64,000 bases of DNA from Desulfurispira natronophila (GCF_014203025.1 NZ_JACHID010000007.1:62001-126000), one strand, 5' to 3'. Numbered from the stretch's first letter, positions 26,338-35,689 are shown. The notes: generated by a model from the letters alone, not told the origin. Made by a program: numbers and translations.

Positions 26338-27345
26338 TCAGATGGTAATAATAGCGCTACCCCAGGTCAGGCCGCCACCAAAAGCCGTCAGGGCAATGGT
26401 ATCCCCAGGCTTTACTCGTTGTGTATCCAGTGCTTCGGACCAGGCAATGGGGATGGTAGCCGCTGAGTTATTGCCGTAGTGATCTACGGTAAGCATAACT
26501 TTATCCATGGACAAACCAAAACGTTTGGCTACCGCTTCAATGATGCGAATGTTGGCCTGATGGGGGATAACCAGAGCTATATCGTCGGGAGTAAACTCGC
26601 TCTGATCCATTGCCTGGTGAAGTACCTCAGCCATGTTTTTTACCGCCACCTTGAATAATTCATTGCCTCGCATTTGGATAAATCCGATATCGCCTCCCCG
26701 CGAGCGCGGGCGCATGGGGTTCTCAAATCCCATGCGGGGAGTCATAAGCATGTCGCCAAAGTTACCATCAGAACGAATTAAGCTGGTATGAAGGCCGGGC
26801 TCCTCTGATGGTACCAGGAGGGCAGCGCCAGCCCCATCGCTAAAGAGCACGCAGGTGCTGCGATCTGTCCAGTCGGTAATGTATGACATGGTTTCGGCAC
26901 CAATCACCAGCACTTTGCGATAGCTATTTGCCTTGATCATGGCATCGGCCACGTTAAGGGCATAGATAAAACCAGTACAGGCCGCATTGATGTCGAAGGC
27001 CACTGCGTTGCGAGCGCCGATTTTGCGCTGAATTTCGCAAGCAGTGCTGGGCATGCAAAAATAGTCCGGCGTAATGGTAGCCAGAACAATCAGATCTATA
27101 TCCAGCGCTTTTACGCCAGATTGCTCCAGCACCTTGCTGGCAGCAGCTGCTGCCAGATCCGAGGTGGTTTCGCCTGGAGCGGCAATATGTCGCTGGTGGA
27201 TGCCGGTGCGAGAGCGAATCCATTCGTCATTGGTCTCAACTAGCGCCTCCATGTCCTTGTTGGTGAAGACGCGCTGAGGTACATGATGGGCGATGGCTGC
27301 CACTTTGCTATAGCTCACGACTGTCTGGCTCTCCTTCCTGGTCAT
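26338..27345 (-). CDS. fabH: 3-oxoacyl-[acyl-carrier-protein] synthase III
   Basis: A 335-residue condensing enzyme that starts fatty-acid synthesis from acyl-CoA and malonyl-ACP. Catalytic residues are Cys in INAACTGFIYAL, His in IPHQANIRII and Asn in HYGNNSAATIP. The frame opens at the ATG at 27345; an alternative GTG at 27318 would give the usual family start (VSYSKVAAIA) and shorten the overlap with plsX from 38 to 11 bases. GGAGAG lies between the two, so the start is uncertain by nine codons. A gap of 120 bases separates it from fabD. Confidence 0.95.
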   Translation of the reverse strand: MTRKESQTVVSYSKVAAIAHHVPQRVFTNKDMEALVETNDEWIRSRTGIHQRHIAAPGETTSDLAAAAASKVLEQSGVKALDIDLIVLATITPDYFCMPSTACEIQRKIGARNAVAFDINAACTGFIYALNVADAMIKANSYRKVLVIGAETMSYITDWTDRSTCVLFSDGAGAALLVPSEEPGLHTSLIRSDGNFGDMLMTPRMGFENPMRPRSRGGDIGFIQMRGNELFKVAVKNMAEVLHQAMDQSEFTPDDIALVIPHQANIRIIEAVAKRFGLSMDKVMLTVDHYGNNSAATIPIAWSEALDTQRVKPGDTIALTAFGGGLTWGSAIITI

Positions 27346-28372
27346 CTTTCAACTGGGCAAAGGTTTTGGCAATGTCGTCGTATATGTGTTGATTGACTTC
27401 TCGCTCCACATAAATGCGCGCCGCACGAAAAGCGTTCATGATGGCGTGGGGGCTGGAGCTTCCGTGACTGATAAATACGGCTCCATTCACTCCCAGCAGG
27501 GGAGCGCCACCATACTCGGTATAATCAAGGCGCTTTTTCAGTCGGTTCAGGGCCCCCAGTGAGAGCGCAGCACCGAGTTTATTAAACCAGCCCCGCCCCA
27601 GCTCTTCTTTCAGCATAGTAGAAATCATCACTGCCAGGCTCTCGCTTACCTTAAGGGCCACATTGCCAGTAAAACCATCACAGGCAATAACATCCACTAC
27701 ACCCTTGTAGACCTCCTTACCCTCCACATTGCCCTTGAAATCTATCAAGTGGCAATTACGCAGCAGCTGGTAGGTCTGACGGGTAACGTCGTTACCCTTG
27801 CTTTCCTCTTCACCAATACTGAGAATGCCCACGGTGGGGTGTGGCTGATTGAGAACGTAGCGGGCATAGGATTTTCCCATGAGGGCAAACTGGAGGATGT
27901 GTTCGGGGCGACAATCTACATTCGCCCCCACGTCCAGCATAATGCTGGTTCCGGAGAGAGTAGGAAGGAAGGTGGCAATAGCTGCTTTGGCAACGCCCGG
28001 CATCATGCGCAGGGTCAGCAGAGCTCCACCCATAACCGCTCCAGTATTGCCAGCGCTGATAAAAGCGTCAGCTCGGTTATCTTTTACCAGCTGCAGGCCG
28101 ACTTTGATACTGGAGTCTTTCTTACGGCGTAACGCCACGCCCGGTGACTCGTCCATGGTGATGAATTCACTGGCATGAACAACCTCCAAGCGCTCCCTGG
28201 GCGCTATTGGGTATTTGGCAAGCTCTTCGCGCACCAAATCCTCAGGCCCCACGATCAAGGCGTGGATATCGTCATAGGCTTCGAGGGCACGTACGGCACC
28301 TTCAACCGGTACCTGGGGGGCAAAGTCACCCCCCATGGCATCAATCACAATCCTGTGCAAATCCATCTCCAT
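27308..28372 (-). CDS. plsX: Phosphate acyltransferase of phospholipid synthesis
   Basis: A 354-residue soluble enzyme making acyl-phosphate from acyl-ACP for PlsY. Family landmarks are IVIDAMGGDFAPQVPVEGA at the N-terminus, SAGNTGAVMGGALLTL, LDVGANVDCRPEHILQFALMG and GGAPLLGVNGAVFISHG. It follows rpmF by 64 bases and overlaps the start of fabH. The rpmF-plsX-fabH order is widely conserved and ties lipid synthesis to ribosome production. Confidence 0.96.
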   Translation of the reverse strand: MEMDLHRIVIDAMGGDFAPQVPVEGAVRALEAYDDIHALIVGPEDLVREELAKYPIAPRERLEVVHASEFITMDESPGVALRRKKDSSIKVGLQLVKDNRADAFISAGNTGAVMGGALLTLRMMPGVAKAAIATFLPTLSGTSIMLDVGANVDCRPEHILQFALMGKSYARYVLNQPHPTVGILSIGEEESKGNDVTRQTYQLLRNCHLIDFKGNVEGKEVYKGVVDVIACDGFTGNVALKVSESLAVMISTMLKEELGRGWFNKLGAALSLGALNRLKKRLDYTEYGGAPLLGVNGAVFISHGSSSPHAIMNAFRAARIYVEREVNQHIYDDIAKTFAQLKDDQEGEPDSREL

Positions 28373-28436
28373 GAGGAAGAGTGAAAACTCCTGTCATAAG
28401 CCGTTTCTTCTGGAGCAGGCCAAGGAAGCGACCAGC

Positions 28437-28616
28437 CTAGTAGTCGACTTCAATAACCTGCTTTTCGCCGTAGTGTCCGCAGGAAAGACACAGGCGGTGG
28501 GGCCGCTTAGGCTCGTTACAGTTTGGGCAGCTGACAGTAGCTACCGGGCTGAGTGCTTGATGAGCACGACGGGTGCCGCGACGGGCGCGACTGATTTTCT
28601 TTTTGGGAAGTGCCAT
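28437..28616 (-). CDS. rpmF: Large ribosomal subunit protein bL32
   Basis: A 59-residue basic protein, MALPKKKISRARRGTRRAH..., with an intact zinc ribbon (CPNC ... CLSC). The ATG at 28616 has AAGGAG nine bases upstream. Longer frames upstream are non-coding. It is the first gene of the unit driven by the promoter at 28744-28772. Confidence 0.97.
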   Translation of the reverse strand: MALPKKKISRARRGTRRAHQALSPVATVSCPNCNEPKRPHRLCLSCGHYGEKQVIEVDY

Positions 28617-28743
28617 GGTGGAGTATCTCCTTATCGTATATAAATATTTTTTGTGAGTGTCTTGGTTGATGATACCCTCTTTGGGGCGCAATATACAACC
28701 CCGTTCATATTTACTGAACGGACTCGCAACGAAAAACCGAGAA

Positions 28744-28772
28744 AGTATACAGATAGACCTTCGGCTTGTCAA
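28744..28772 (-). promoter_or_regulatory. Near-consensus sigma-70 promoter of the rpmF-plsX-fab operon
   Basis: On the minus strand: -35 TTGACA (28767-28772, consensus), 17-base spacer, -10 TATACT (28744-28749, one mismatch). The predicted start is near 28737, giving a leader of about 120 bases before rpmF. Confidence 0.88.
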
Positions 28773-29095
28773 GAAAAGAGGTGAAGTTTCACGAGCAGGG
28801 CCCTACTTTGCTCATTGCAAAAACTCCTTCATTCGCAATTTCCTGCCGGCACTCCGATACTTTTGCCGGCACTCAGGGACACTGGGAATGCTTGCAATTT
28901 TTTATCACTGGGAGTAGTTTTTGCCTCCAATACAACCCGCGGAGCCTGGCAGCGACCCTTGTCATGCCACAGTGCGCATTGAAACGCAGGCAACCGGCAC
29001 CGATGGTGCCATGAGGCACCCGAGGTAAGCTAAGCTTGCGTGGCTTGAGTACCTTGGGCGCTGGTGCCCCAATAAATTTACTTCAGGAGTGCAGT
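28773..29095. promoter_or_regulatory. Upstream region of mqnE with repeated palindromes and hairpins
   Basis: No gene is supported in these 323 bases. TGCCGGCACTC occurs twice, 20 bases apart (28844-28854 and 28864-28874); its core TGCCGGCA is palindromic, so the pair resembles two binding sites on the same face of DNA. Further on are the hairpins GGCACC-GAT-GGTGCC (28996-29010) and a weaker one near 29056-29070. The site could serve the rpmF promoter, mqnE, or both. No riboswitch class was recognised. Confidence 0.35.
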
Positions 29096-30187
29096 ATGAA
29101 AGCCATGAGCATATATGCGGGAATAGAAACCATTGCCGAAAAGGTGCTGGCTGGTGAGCGCCTGAGCTTTGCTGACGGGCTGGCGCTTTACCACAACAAT
29201 AACCTGCTGGGCCTGGGCATGCTTGCCGACACCGTGAACCAACGTAAAAATAATGGCAAAGTCTACTTTAATCAGAATCGGCATATCAACCATACCAACG
29301 TATGCGTCAATCGTTGTGGCTTCTGCGCCTTTGCCAGAGATACTGAGGATCACGGTGCCTACACCATGAGCATCGAAGCCGTCTTGCAGGCTGCTGCCGA
29401 GGCTCCCGCTTCAGTACGGGAGTTCCATATTGTTGGCGGCCTTCATCCAGATTTACCCTTTTCCTACTACACACAGATGCTGCAATCCCTCAGACAAGCC
29501 TATCCTCAGGTGCACCTCAAGGGCTTTACGGCGGTAGAGGTTGACTACTTTGCCTGCATAAGTGGACTGAGTGTTGAGCAAGTACTGCGGAAGCTTGTGG
29601 AATCTGGCTTAGGCAGTATGCCGGGTGGTGGTGCCGAAATATTTGCCTCCGCCACGCGCCAGCGTATCTGCCCGGAGAAGATCGATGGTGAGCGCTGGCT
29701 TGCCATTCACCGCACGGCCCATCAATTGGGCCTCCATACCAACGCCACTATGCTTTACGGCCACCTGGAGTCTTTGGCAGACCGGGTAGATCACCTTGAG
29801 CGCTTGCGGCAGCTGCAAGACGAAACGGGGATGTTCCAGGCCTTTATCCCTCTGGCATTTCACCCTGAAAACACTCAGATTACTCGCTATGGTACCACTG
29901 GCTACGATGATCTGAAAAATCTGGCTATAGCGCGCCTCTACCTGGACAACTTTCAACACATCAAAGCCTATTGGATTATGCTAGGCGAGAATATCGCTCA
30001 GATATCCCTGAGCTTTGGTGTCGACGACCTGGATGGCACGGTGGTGGAGGAGAAGATTACCCACGCAGCGGGGGCCAGTACGGCAGAAGCCATGGCCAAA
30101 GACCATCTCGTTCATTTAATACGCAGTGCCGGAAAAATTCCAGTTGAACGCTCTACCTTGTATGAGGAGCTTGAGGTGTTGGCATGA
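29096..30187 (+). CDS. mqnE: Aminofutalosine synthase (radical SAM), menaquinone biosynthesis
   Basis: A 363-residue radical SAM enzyme of the futalosine route to menaquinone, joining a chorismate-derived enolpyruvyl benzoate to SAM. The cluster motif is CVNRCGFC (about residues 69-76). The segment 'GSMPGGGAEIFASATRQR' followed by HRTAHQLGLHTNATMLYGH is characteristic of MqnE rather than MqnC. AGGAG is seven bases before the ATG at 29096. Its stop overlaps the start of the MEMO1-family gene by four bases. Presence of this gene implies menaquinone-based respiration through the alternative pathway. Confidence 0.93.
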   Translation: MKAMSIYAGIETIAEKVLAGERLSFADGLALYHNNNLLGLGMLADTVNQRKNNGKVYFNQNRHINHTNVCVNRCGFCAFARDTEDHGAYTMSIEAVLQAAAEAPASVREFHIVGGLHPDLPFSYYTQMLQSLRQAYPQVHLKGFTAVEVDYFACISGLSVEQVLRKLVESGLGSMPGGGAEIFASATRQRICPEKIDGERWLAIHRTAHQLGLHTNATMLYGHLESLADRVDHLERLRQLQDETGMFQAFIPLAFHPENTQITRYGTTGYDDLKNLAIARLYLDNFQHIKAYWIMLGENIAQISLSFGVDDLDGTVVEEKITHAAGASTAEAMAKDHLVHLIRSAGKIPVERSTLYEELEVLA

Positions 30188-30975
30188 CCTTGCGCCACCC
30201 CTGCGTAGCCGATATGTTTTATCCCGGGAACCACGAAGCTGTGCGAAATTTTCTCCGCAGCGTCTCCTTGGATTCTGAAAAATCCCCTGCACGTTGCGCC
30301 GTGGTGCCTCACGCTGGCTGGGTTTACTCTGGTGAGCTGGCGGCTGCGGTGCTGGGTTGCATTGCTATTCCGGGAAAGGTTGTCATGGTAGGCCCGAATC
30401 ACACGGGGCTTGGCAGTGCCATTGCCATTTTTGGAGCGGGACAGTGGCGCACTCCCCTTGGTGATGCTGCCGTGGCCCCGGAAGCTGAAACCCTGGCTCA
30501 GCACCTGGGCGTGCAACCTGATGTCACAGCACACCAGCGGGAGCACTCCCTGGAAGTTCTTGTACCCATGCTTCAGTATTTTCGTCCAGATGTGCAAATA
30601 CTTCCCGTTGCTACGGCTGCCCTGCAACACGATGCCGCCATTGCTATAGCCCGAGCCGTGCACGAATCCCTGGCAGGCCAAAGTTATTTACTGGTTGCCT
30701 CCACAGACATGAATCACTTTGAGGCGCGGTCAGTTTCTGATCATAAAAATGCCTTAGCCATGGAGCGCATAGAGGCCCTGGACAGCGTCGGCCTGTTGAG
30801 TGTTGTTGAGCAAGAGAATATTTCCATGTGTGGAGCTTTTGCCACAGCAGTGGCCATTGAGAGCGCCCGTCTGCGAGGAGGCCACAGTGCACGACAAGTA
30901 GGCTATACCGACTCCGCCGCCAAAAACGGTGATACGAGTTCAGTGGTGGGGTACGCTGGATACATTCTGCCATAG
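30184..30975 (+). CDS. MEMO1-family protein (AmmeMemoRadiSam system protein B-like)
   Basis: A 263-residue protein of the MEMO1 family, structurally related to extradiol dioxygenases. Candidate metal or active-site residues are in VPHAGWVYSG, VGPNHTG, QREHSLEV, DMNHFEAR and ISMCGAFA. The family often occurs with AMMECR1 and a radical SAM protein; here only the radical SAM MqnE is adjacent and AMMECR1 is absent from the window. The biochemical role of bacterial members is unsettled. Overlap by ATGA with mqnE indicates translational coupling. Confidence 0.88.
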   Translation: MTLRHPCVADMFYPGNHEAVRNFLRSVSLDSEKSPARCAVVPHAGWVYSGELAAAVLGCIAIPGKVVMVGPNHTGLGSAIAIFGAGQWRTPLGDAAVAPEAETLAQHLGVQPDVTAHQREHSLEVLVPMLQYFRPDVQILPVATAALQHDAAIAIARAVHESLAGQSYLLVASTDMNHFEARSVSDHKNALAMERIEALDSVGLLSVVEQENISMCGAFATAVAIESARLRGGHSARQVGYTDSAAKNGDTSSVVGYAGYILP

Positions 30976-31251
30976 TCAGAAGGCGAGCTTTACTGTATAC
31001 TTTCCATGTGACAGGGCTCTGAAAACTTGGGAAGCATCTATTTGCTGCGGAAGGATGATGCTTCCACCAGGAGCATCAGTGTTTCGGTAACGACCTTGCC
31101 ACCCACTGCTATATATCCCTGCTGAGATCAGCTACAAACTCGAGAGCATGGCAAGGGCCGGTGCGGTAATACCGTAAGGTCGCATGACTCGAATGGCTCA
31201 TTATACAATATTTCGCTTTGAAGCATCACCGACTTTTGACAGAGGAACCAC

Positions 31252-31662
31252 ATGAACGTCCCGCAGTACCACATGTTTTTGGGAGCCGATAACGATCCCG
31301 ATGAACCACTGCTCTCCCTGGGCCAAGCGGGGCACCCTCCCATGGATATTTTCGAGGCCGAGGACTACTACCGCATTGAACTGGAGCTTCCGGGCGGGCT
31401 TGATCGCACCCAGCTGAGTCTTCGCTATACTGGCCGCAACCTGAGTATTCATGGTAATCTACCTGCCTGTCGCTTGCCGCAAGGGGCAAAATTTGTGCAA
31501 ATGGAGCGACGAACGGGGAATTTTACCCGTGTGATTCACCTGAACTGTCCTGTGGATGCCCAGGCTATAACCACCACCTACGAAAATGGTATTCTTACCG
31601 TTAAGATCCCCAAGCAAGATACTATAGAAATATACCTAGAGGAGCACTATGCAAGACGATAA
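31252..31662 (+). CDS. Small heat-shock protein, Hsp20/alpha-crystallin family
   Basis: A 136-residue ATP-independent chaperone. The alpha-crystallin domain runs from about residue 28 (PPMDIFEAEDYYRIELELPG) to the conserved end YENGILTVKIPK; there is a short C-terminal tail with an I-E-I element for oligomer contacts. AGAGGAACC precedes the ATG. Its last 14 bases overlap the start of lon, so an aggregate-holding chaperone and an AAA+ protease are coupled. The 276-base gap before it (30976-31251) shows no gene and no clear heat-shock operator. Confidence 0.88.
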   Translation: MNVPQYHMFLGADNDPDEPLLSLGQAGHPPMDIFEAEDYYRIELELPGGLDRTQLSLRYTGRNLSIHGNLPACRLPQGAKFVQMERRTGNFTRVIHLNCPVDAQAITTTYENGILTVKIPKQDTIEIYLEEHYARR

Positions 31663-34129
31663 CCACCAGCAACCGGATCATGAGGAAGCCCAAAACCCGT
31701 CCAACGGTTCCCCCGAAGGCAAGGTCGATGAGGTGGAGGTAACTGAAGAGGCATTGCTGGCCAATATCCCCGCATCCATGCCCTTGCTCCCCATACGGGA
31801 CATTGTTGTCTACCCATTTATGTTACTCCCCCTGTTTATTGGGCGTGATCTTTCAGTCAACGCAGTCAACAAGGCGCTGGAAGGCAACCGCTATATCTTT
31901 CTTTCTACCCAGAAAGACCCTAACCTGGAGCAACCGCAGCCCAAAGACCTCTACGCCACCGGCACTATAGCGTCAATTATTCGTATGTTGCGCCTGCCTG
32001 ACGGGCGGGTCAAGGTGCTGGTGCAAGGGCTTCGAAAAGGCACAGTGGAGCGTTTTGCAGGCAACGGAGACGGTTACTATGAAGTAGAGGTCAGCCCCTT
32101 TGAGGACCTGGAAGTAAACACCAGCGGCGTGCGTACAGAAGCCCTGGTGCGCAACGTCAAAGAGCAGCTAGGGCAGATGGTGCAGTACGGTCGCATGATT
32201 CTGCCCGATGTGATGGCTCTCATTGACACACTCACTGACCCCGGCAAGCTGGCCGATATTGTGGCCGCCAACATGTCCCTCAAGGTGAAGGATGCTCAGC
32301 AGGTTCTTTCTGAACCCCATCCGGTCAAGCGGTTACGCCGAGTTTACGAGTTTCTCTCCAAGGAGATCAAGCTGCTTGACATGCAGATGAAGATCCAGTC
32401 AGAAGCCAAGGGCGAGATGGACAAGTTGCAGCGAGAATACTATCTGCGTGAGCAGCTCAAAGCCATCCAAAAGGAGCTGGGTGAAGTTGAGGATGTGGGT
32501 GAAGAGATCCGCGAACTCGAGGAGAAGATCAATAAGGCCAAAATGCCCAAAGATATAAATAAAGAGGCCTTAAAGCAGTTGGGGCGCTATCGCCGCATGC
32601 ACCAGGATGCGTCCGAGGCTAATATCATCAGGACATACCTGGAGTGGCTCATTGATATTCCCTGGAAAAAGAAAACCCGGGATAATCTGGACCTAGGTAA
32701 AGCGCTGAAAATCCTTAATGAAGATCATTATGGCCTGCAGGATATAAAGGATCGCATTATCGAATATCTGGGGGTCAAAAAGCTCAAGCCTGACATGAAA
32801 GGCCCAATTATTTGTTTTGTCGGTCCTCCTGGTACCGGCAAAACCTCACTGGGCAAGTCTATCGCACGCGCTCTGGAGCGCAAGTTTGTGCGTATCTCCC
32901 TTGGTGGAGTTCGTGATGAGGCTGAAATTCGCGGACACCGTCGAACCTATGTAGGAGCCATGCCCGGCAAAATTATCCAAAGCATGAAGACTGCCGGCAC
33001 GGTAAACCCCCTTTTCATGCTGGACGAGATTGACAAGCTGGGCTACGACTACAAGGGAGACCCATCCAGTGCCATGCTGGAAGTGCTGGACCCGGAGCAG
33101 AACTACTCCTTCCAGGATCACTACATTGGCATGCCTTATGACCTGAGCAAAGTCATGTTTATCTGCACCGCCAACAATGTGCACTCCATCCCCTCCGCCT
33201 TGCGAGATCGCATGGAGATCATTGAGCTCTCCAGCTACACTGAGGAAGAAAAGCTGCAGATTGCCCGCAAATACCTGATACCTCGCCAAATGGAGAACAA
33301 TGGCATTGACGGGTCCTACATTGACGTTTCCGAAGAGGCGTTAAAGCAGGTGATCCGCCAGTACACCCGTGAGGCAGGGTTACGCAACCTGGAGCGGGAG
33401 TTGGGTAAGCTCTGCCGCAAAGTGGCCAAGAATGTGGCGGAGGGAAAGGCCAAACTCTACCGCATCACAATCAGCAATCTGCATCGCTACCTGGGGACGC
33501 CCAAGCACCTGCCGGATGAAGAGCACAGTGAAGACAGTATCGGCGTAGCCAACGGCCTGGCCTGGACCCAGGTGGGCGGAGAGACTATGCTGATCGAGGT
33601 AGCAAGTATGGTGGGCAAGGGCAATCTTATGCTTACCGGCCAGCTGGGTGAGGTTATGAAAGAGTCAGCTCACGCTGCCCTTACCTACGCCAAGCACCTG
33701 GCACTGGATCTCAAACTCAAATCTGATATTTTCAGCAAGCGTGATTATCACGTGCATGTTCCAGCGGGAGCCATTCCCAAGGATGGCCCCAGTGCAGGCA
33801 TTACCATTGCTACCGCCATTATCAGTGAAATCACTCGCACTCCGGTGCACCACGATGTAGCCATGACTGGAGAGATTACCATTCGGGGCAATGTGCTGCC
33901 TATTGGCGGGCTGAAGGAGAAAGCCCTGGCTGCCGCTCGGGGAAGCGTCAAGACTATTGTTATTCCCAAGGGGAACGAAAAAGATCTTAACGATGTACCG
34001 AAAAAGATACGCGACTCGCTTGAGATCCACACGGTGAAACACATACGCGAAGTCCTTGAGATTGCATTGACCAAATCACTGGCAACGATGGAGAAGAATG
34101 GGGAGACTGAACCGACGACGAAAAAGTAA
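31649..34129 (+). CDS. lon: ATP-dependent protease Lon (La)
   Basis: An 826-residue AAA+ serine protease degrading misfolded and regulatory proteins in the cytoplasm. An acidic extension of about 40 residues precedes the LON substrate domain (MPLLPIRDIVVYPFMLLPLFIGR). Walker A GPPGTGKTS is near residue 392 and Walker B in LFMLDEIDK. The catalytic dyad is S715 (PKDGPSAGIT) and K758 (GGLKEKAL), 43 apart as in E. coli. The start overlaps hsp20 by 14 bases and the next gene starts 32 bases before its end. Length is slightly above the usual 780-810 because of the N-terminal extension and a short tail. Confidence 0.96.
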   Translation: MQDDNHQQPDHEEAQNPSNGSPEGKVDEVEVTEEALLANIPASMPLLPIRDIVVYPFMLLPLFIGRDLSVNAVNKALEGNRYIFLSTQKDPNLEQPQPKDLYATGTIASIIRMLRLPDGRVKVLVQGLRKGTVERFAGNGDGYYEVEVSPFEDLEVNTSGVRTEALVRNVKEQLGQMVQYGRMILPDVMALIDTLTDPGKLADIVAANMSLKVKDAQQVLSEPHPVKRLRRVYEFLSKEIKLLDMQMKIQSEAKGEMDKLQREYYLREQLKAIQKELGEVEDVGEEIRELEEKINKAKMPKDINKEALKQLGRYRRMHQDASEANIIRTYLEWLIDIPWKKKTRDNLDLGKALKILNEDHYGLQDIKDRIIEYLGVKKLKPDMKGPIICFVGPPGTGKTSLGKSIARALERKFVRISLGGVRDEAEIRGHRRTYVGAMPGKIIQSMKTAGTVNPLFMLDEIDKLGYDYKGDPSSAMLEVLDPEQNYSFQDHYIGMPYDLSKVMFICTANNVHSIPSALRDRMEIIELSSYTEEEKLQIARKYLIPRQMENNGIDGSYIDVSEEALKQVIRQYTREAGLRNLERELGKLCRKVAKNVAEGKAKLYRITISNLHRYLGTPKHLPDEEHSEDSIGVANGLAWTQVGGETMLIEVASMVGKGNLMLTGQLGEVMKESAHAALTYAKHLALDLKLKSDIFSKRDYHVHVPAGAIPKDGPSAGITIATAIISEITRTPVHHDVAMTGEITIRGNVLPIGGLKEKALAAARGSVKTIVIPKGNEKDLNDVPKKIRDSLEIHTVKHIREVLEIALTKSLATMEKNGETEPTTKK

Positions 34130-34661
34130 ACACATGCGCCGGGTCTACCTGCGCCTGTGGCGTCGCCGTCTGCGCCACTATATCGATCCTGTCGGATGGT
34201 ATCGGAGACTGGTGTACCTGGACGCGCCTCCCAAAAAGATTGCAATATCCTTTGCAGTAGGGGTATATATTGCATTTGTACCTTTACTGGGAGTGCAGAC
34301 CATGTTGTCACTGGCGGCAGCCTGGCTTTTTCGCCTCAACGCTGTAGCCACTGTCTCCGGTTCCCTGTTTACCAATCCGGTAACATTTGTGCCTTTGTTA
34401 TGGGTGAGTTTCCATGCAGGGATGCTACTCCACCCATTTGCCCAGGCTGGGGACTTTGACTGGAGCACTCTGGATCGCGATAACTTTCTGGCTGTTATGA
34501 AGCCATATATTGTCCAACTTTTTATCGGGCTGGCTGCTGTGGGTCTGGCTTGTGCCGCCGCAGCCTACCTGCTGACACTCTTTCTGATAAACCGTTACCG
34601 GGAGCGAAATGAAACAGAAGAAGCACAACAGCACCAAAATTCTCGCCATAGGGGGCGGTAA
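34098..34661 (+). CDS. DUF2062-domain membrane protein
   Basis: A 187-residue protein with a strongly basic N-terminus and about three membrane helices. The segment 'KIAISFAVGVYIAFVPLLGV' followed by LFTNPVTFVPLLW is the signature of DUF2062 proteins, whose function is unknown. The ATG at 34098 has GGAG four bases upstream and overlaps lon; a second ATG at 34134 lacks a ribosome binding site. It overlaps the next gene by 53 bases, so hsp20-lon-DUF2062-ParA form a tightly packed operon. Confidence 0.8.
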   Translation: MGRLNRRRKSKHMRRVYLRLWRRRLRHYIDPVGWYRRLVYLDAPPKKIAISFAVGVYIAFVPLLGVQTMLSLAAAWLFRLNAVATVSGSLFTNPVTFVPLLWVSFHAGMLLHPFAQAGDFDWSTLDRDNFLAVMKPYIVQLFIGLAAVGLACAAAAYLLTLFLINRYRERNETEEAQQHQNSRHRGR

Positions 34662-35538
34662 GGGAGGCGTTGGCAAGACCCTCATCGCCTCGAACATTGC
34701 CATCCTCCTGGGCAAGTATGGCAAGAACACCATTGTGATTGATGCAGACTTTGGTTGCAGTAACCTCCACACCTGCATGGGCATGGGGAAACCGGATCGC
34801 TCTTTGGCTGATTTTGTCAACAAACGCATTCCCAGACTGGATGAAATTCCAGTTCCTACTCCCTATGAGAACCTTCGCCTGATCTCAGCGCATGTTGACA
34901 TTGCTCCGCTGGTGAATATGCATCACGGCACCAAGACCCGTTTTATAAACTCGGTAAAAAGGCTAGTGGCTGACTATGTAATCATGGACCTTGGGGCCGG
35001 CAGCACCCAGGACCGAACTGATATGTTTCTTATGGCTGACTGGGGGGTGGTCGTAGTAACACCGGAGCCCACCAGCGTGGAAAATGTTTACAGCTTTCTC
35101 AAGAACTGCATTTTCCGCATGGTACTGCGTACTTTTAAGGGTAACGATATTATCAAGGATATTCTGAAAAACTACGCTGAGAATCCGCAGCAGACCTTTA
35201 AAACTCGACAGTTGGTGGATGAAATTGAAGCCTTTAATCCAGAAATGGCCCAGGAATTTCGGGAAGTTCTCAAGACTGTTCGGCCACTGATCATCATGAA
35301 TATGGTTCGGGAAGATGGCGATCGCCGAGTAGGACAAGGGCTCGAAGATATTATTCGCAAGTATTTACTTCTGGACGCAAAGTTTATAGGATATTTGCCC
35401 TACGATACCGCCGTGGTGCAGCATATGCGTGAAGCCCGCCCTGTGGCGGCGGCAGATGAAAGTGCAACCTCCGTTAAGTCCCTGAAGAATATCGTGGGAC
35501 AAATAAACTTTATTAACAAAAACACAAAAAACCAATAA
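34609..35538 (+). CDS. MinD/ParA-family ATPase (FlhG-like)
   Basis: A 309-residue P-loop ATPase with the deviant Walker A GGGKGGVGKT (about residues 15-24), switch DADFGCSNLHTCMG and Walker B YVIMDLGAG. The family positions cell structures such as division septa, chromosomes, flagella or chemosensory arrays. No membrane-binding amphipathic tail of MinD type is obvious. No flhF or parB is adjacent. Directly downstream is a CheW-CheZ fusion, so a role in placing flagella or chemosensory proteins is a reasonable guess. The start overlaps the DUF2062 gene; GGGAG lies upstream. Confidence 0.85.
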   Translation: MKQKKHNSTKILAIGGGKGGVGKTLIASNIAILLGKYGKNTIVIDADFGCSNLHTCMGMGKPDRSLADFVNKRIPRLDEIPVPTPYENLRLISAHVDIAPLVNMHHGTKTRFINSVKRLVADYVIMDLGAGSTQDRTDMFLMADWGVVVVTPEPTSVENVYSFLKNCIFRMVLRTFKGNDIIKDILKNYAENPQQTFKTRQLVDEIEAFNPEMAQEFREVLKTVRPLIIMNMVREDGDRRVGQGLEDIIRKYLLLDAKFIGYLPYDTAVVQHMREARPVAAADESATSVKSLKNIVGQINFINKNTKNQ

Positions 35539-35689
35539 CATAGAACCGTGACCGGCGCCAAGATATGCCCTATCACGAGGGAATAGCAGCGAAGCGACGA
35601 AGAATACTGATAAAATGCGCAGGTAGCAAACGTTCAGAACCGGCATTTCGCCTGGATCTTTTCGATGACCTGCCAAAGGGGGACCGAAT

